5,138 bases of DNA from Limimaricola sp041580155. GTDB taxonomy: Bacteria > Pseudomonadota > Alphaproteobacteria > Rhodobacterales > Rhodobacteraceae. Position numbers and translations under genes: made by a program. The number at the start of each line of letters is the position of its first letter. The stretch's first letter is position 1. Positions 5,120 to 5,138 of this stretch are shown here, piece by piece. The notes beneath the pieces are model-generated. The model saw nothing but the letters and a program-made list of their open reading frames with translations. It was not told where the DNA came from and ran no database searches. The stretch lies in the NCBI GenBank assembly GCA_041580155.1, contig JBFGEI010000251.1, forward strand, positions 1-5,138. The letters are read 5' to 3'.

Positions 5120-5138
5120 AGCCCGCTTCGATGAGCCC

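Noticed and set aside
4595..5134. Plus-strand open frame of 179 codons opposite msrB
   Set aside because: It is antisense to an intact MsrB with all zinc and catalytic cysteines.
5060..5138. End of another minus-strand gene, or start of a plus-strand gene at ATG 5131
   Set aside because: A short minus-strand frame is open from the right edge to a TAG at 5094-5096, and an ATG lies at 5131. The visible stretches are too short to show any coding character.
1..5138. Novel mobile, defence or biosynthetic system
   Set aside because: All eight genes belong to well-known core families in a conserved order. I found no transposase, integrase, CRISPR-like repeats or composition break.

Overview
This window looks like a stretch of ordinary, well-conserved core chromosome from a G+C-rich alphaproteobacterium. 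The best fit is the Rhodobacterales (Rhodobacter/Paracoccus-like). The gene order (yceD, rpmF, plsX, fabH, ihfA, merR, with bamE divergent), the strong G/C preference at third codon positions and the form of the IhfA and L32 proteins all point that way. The genus cannot be fixed from the sequence alone. I see no mobile element, CRISPR array, tRNA, rRNA, phage gene or defence system.

Layout. From 4046 down to the left edge, six genes run on the minus strand. In transcription order they are yceD (DUF177, 3474-4046), rpmF (ribosomal protein L32, 3066-3272), plsX (phosphate acyltransferase, 1845-2924), fabH (beta-ketoacyl-ACP synthase III, 877-1848), ihfA (integration host factor alpha, 479-781) and a MerR-family regulator cut off by the left edge (1-470). 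plsX and fabH overlap by four bases. ihfA and the MerR gene are 8 bases apart. Larger gaps lie between yceD and rpmF (201 bases), rpmF and plsX (141 bases) and fabH and ihfA (95 bases). The first and last of these contain promoter-like sequences. On the other side of a short divergent region, bamE (outer-membrane assembly lipoprotein, 4144-4626) runs on the plus strand. It converges on msrB (methionine sulfoxide reductase B, 4631-5059, minus) with only 4 bases between the stop codons. A promoter-like sequence for msrB lies at 5091-5119.

How the genes work together. YceD and L32 belong to ribosome/23S rRNA production. PlsX and FabH sit at the junction of fatty-acid initiation and phospholipid synthesis. 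IHF alpha is a nucleoid protein, so the cluster couples growth-linked functions. BamE serves outer-membrane protein insertion, and MsrB repairs oxidised methionine.

The most interesting non-coding signal is the yceD-rpmF gap. It carries a perfect 9-bp stem-loop (3380-3402) and four copies of one hexamer, two in each orientation. In a leader RNA these could pair in two mutually exclusive ways. Other points of note are an MsrB with no resolving cysteine and a likely separate ihfA promoter whose -10 element covers a misleading upstream ATG. None of this amounts to a new biological system.
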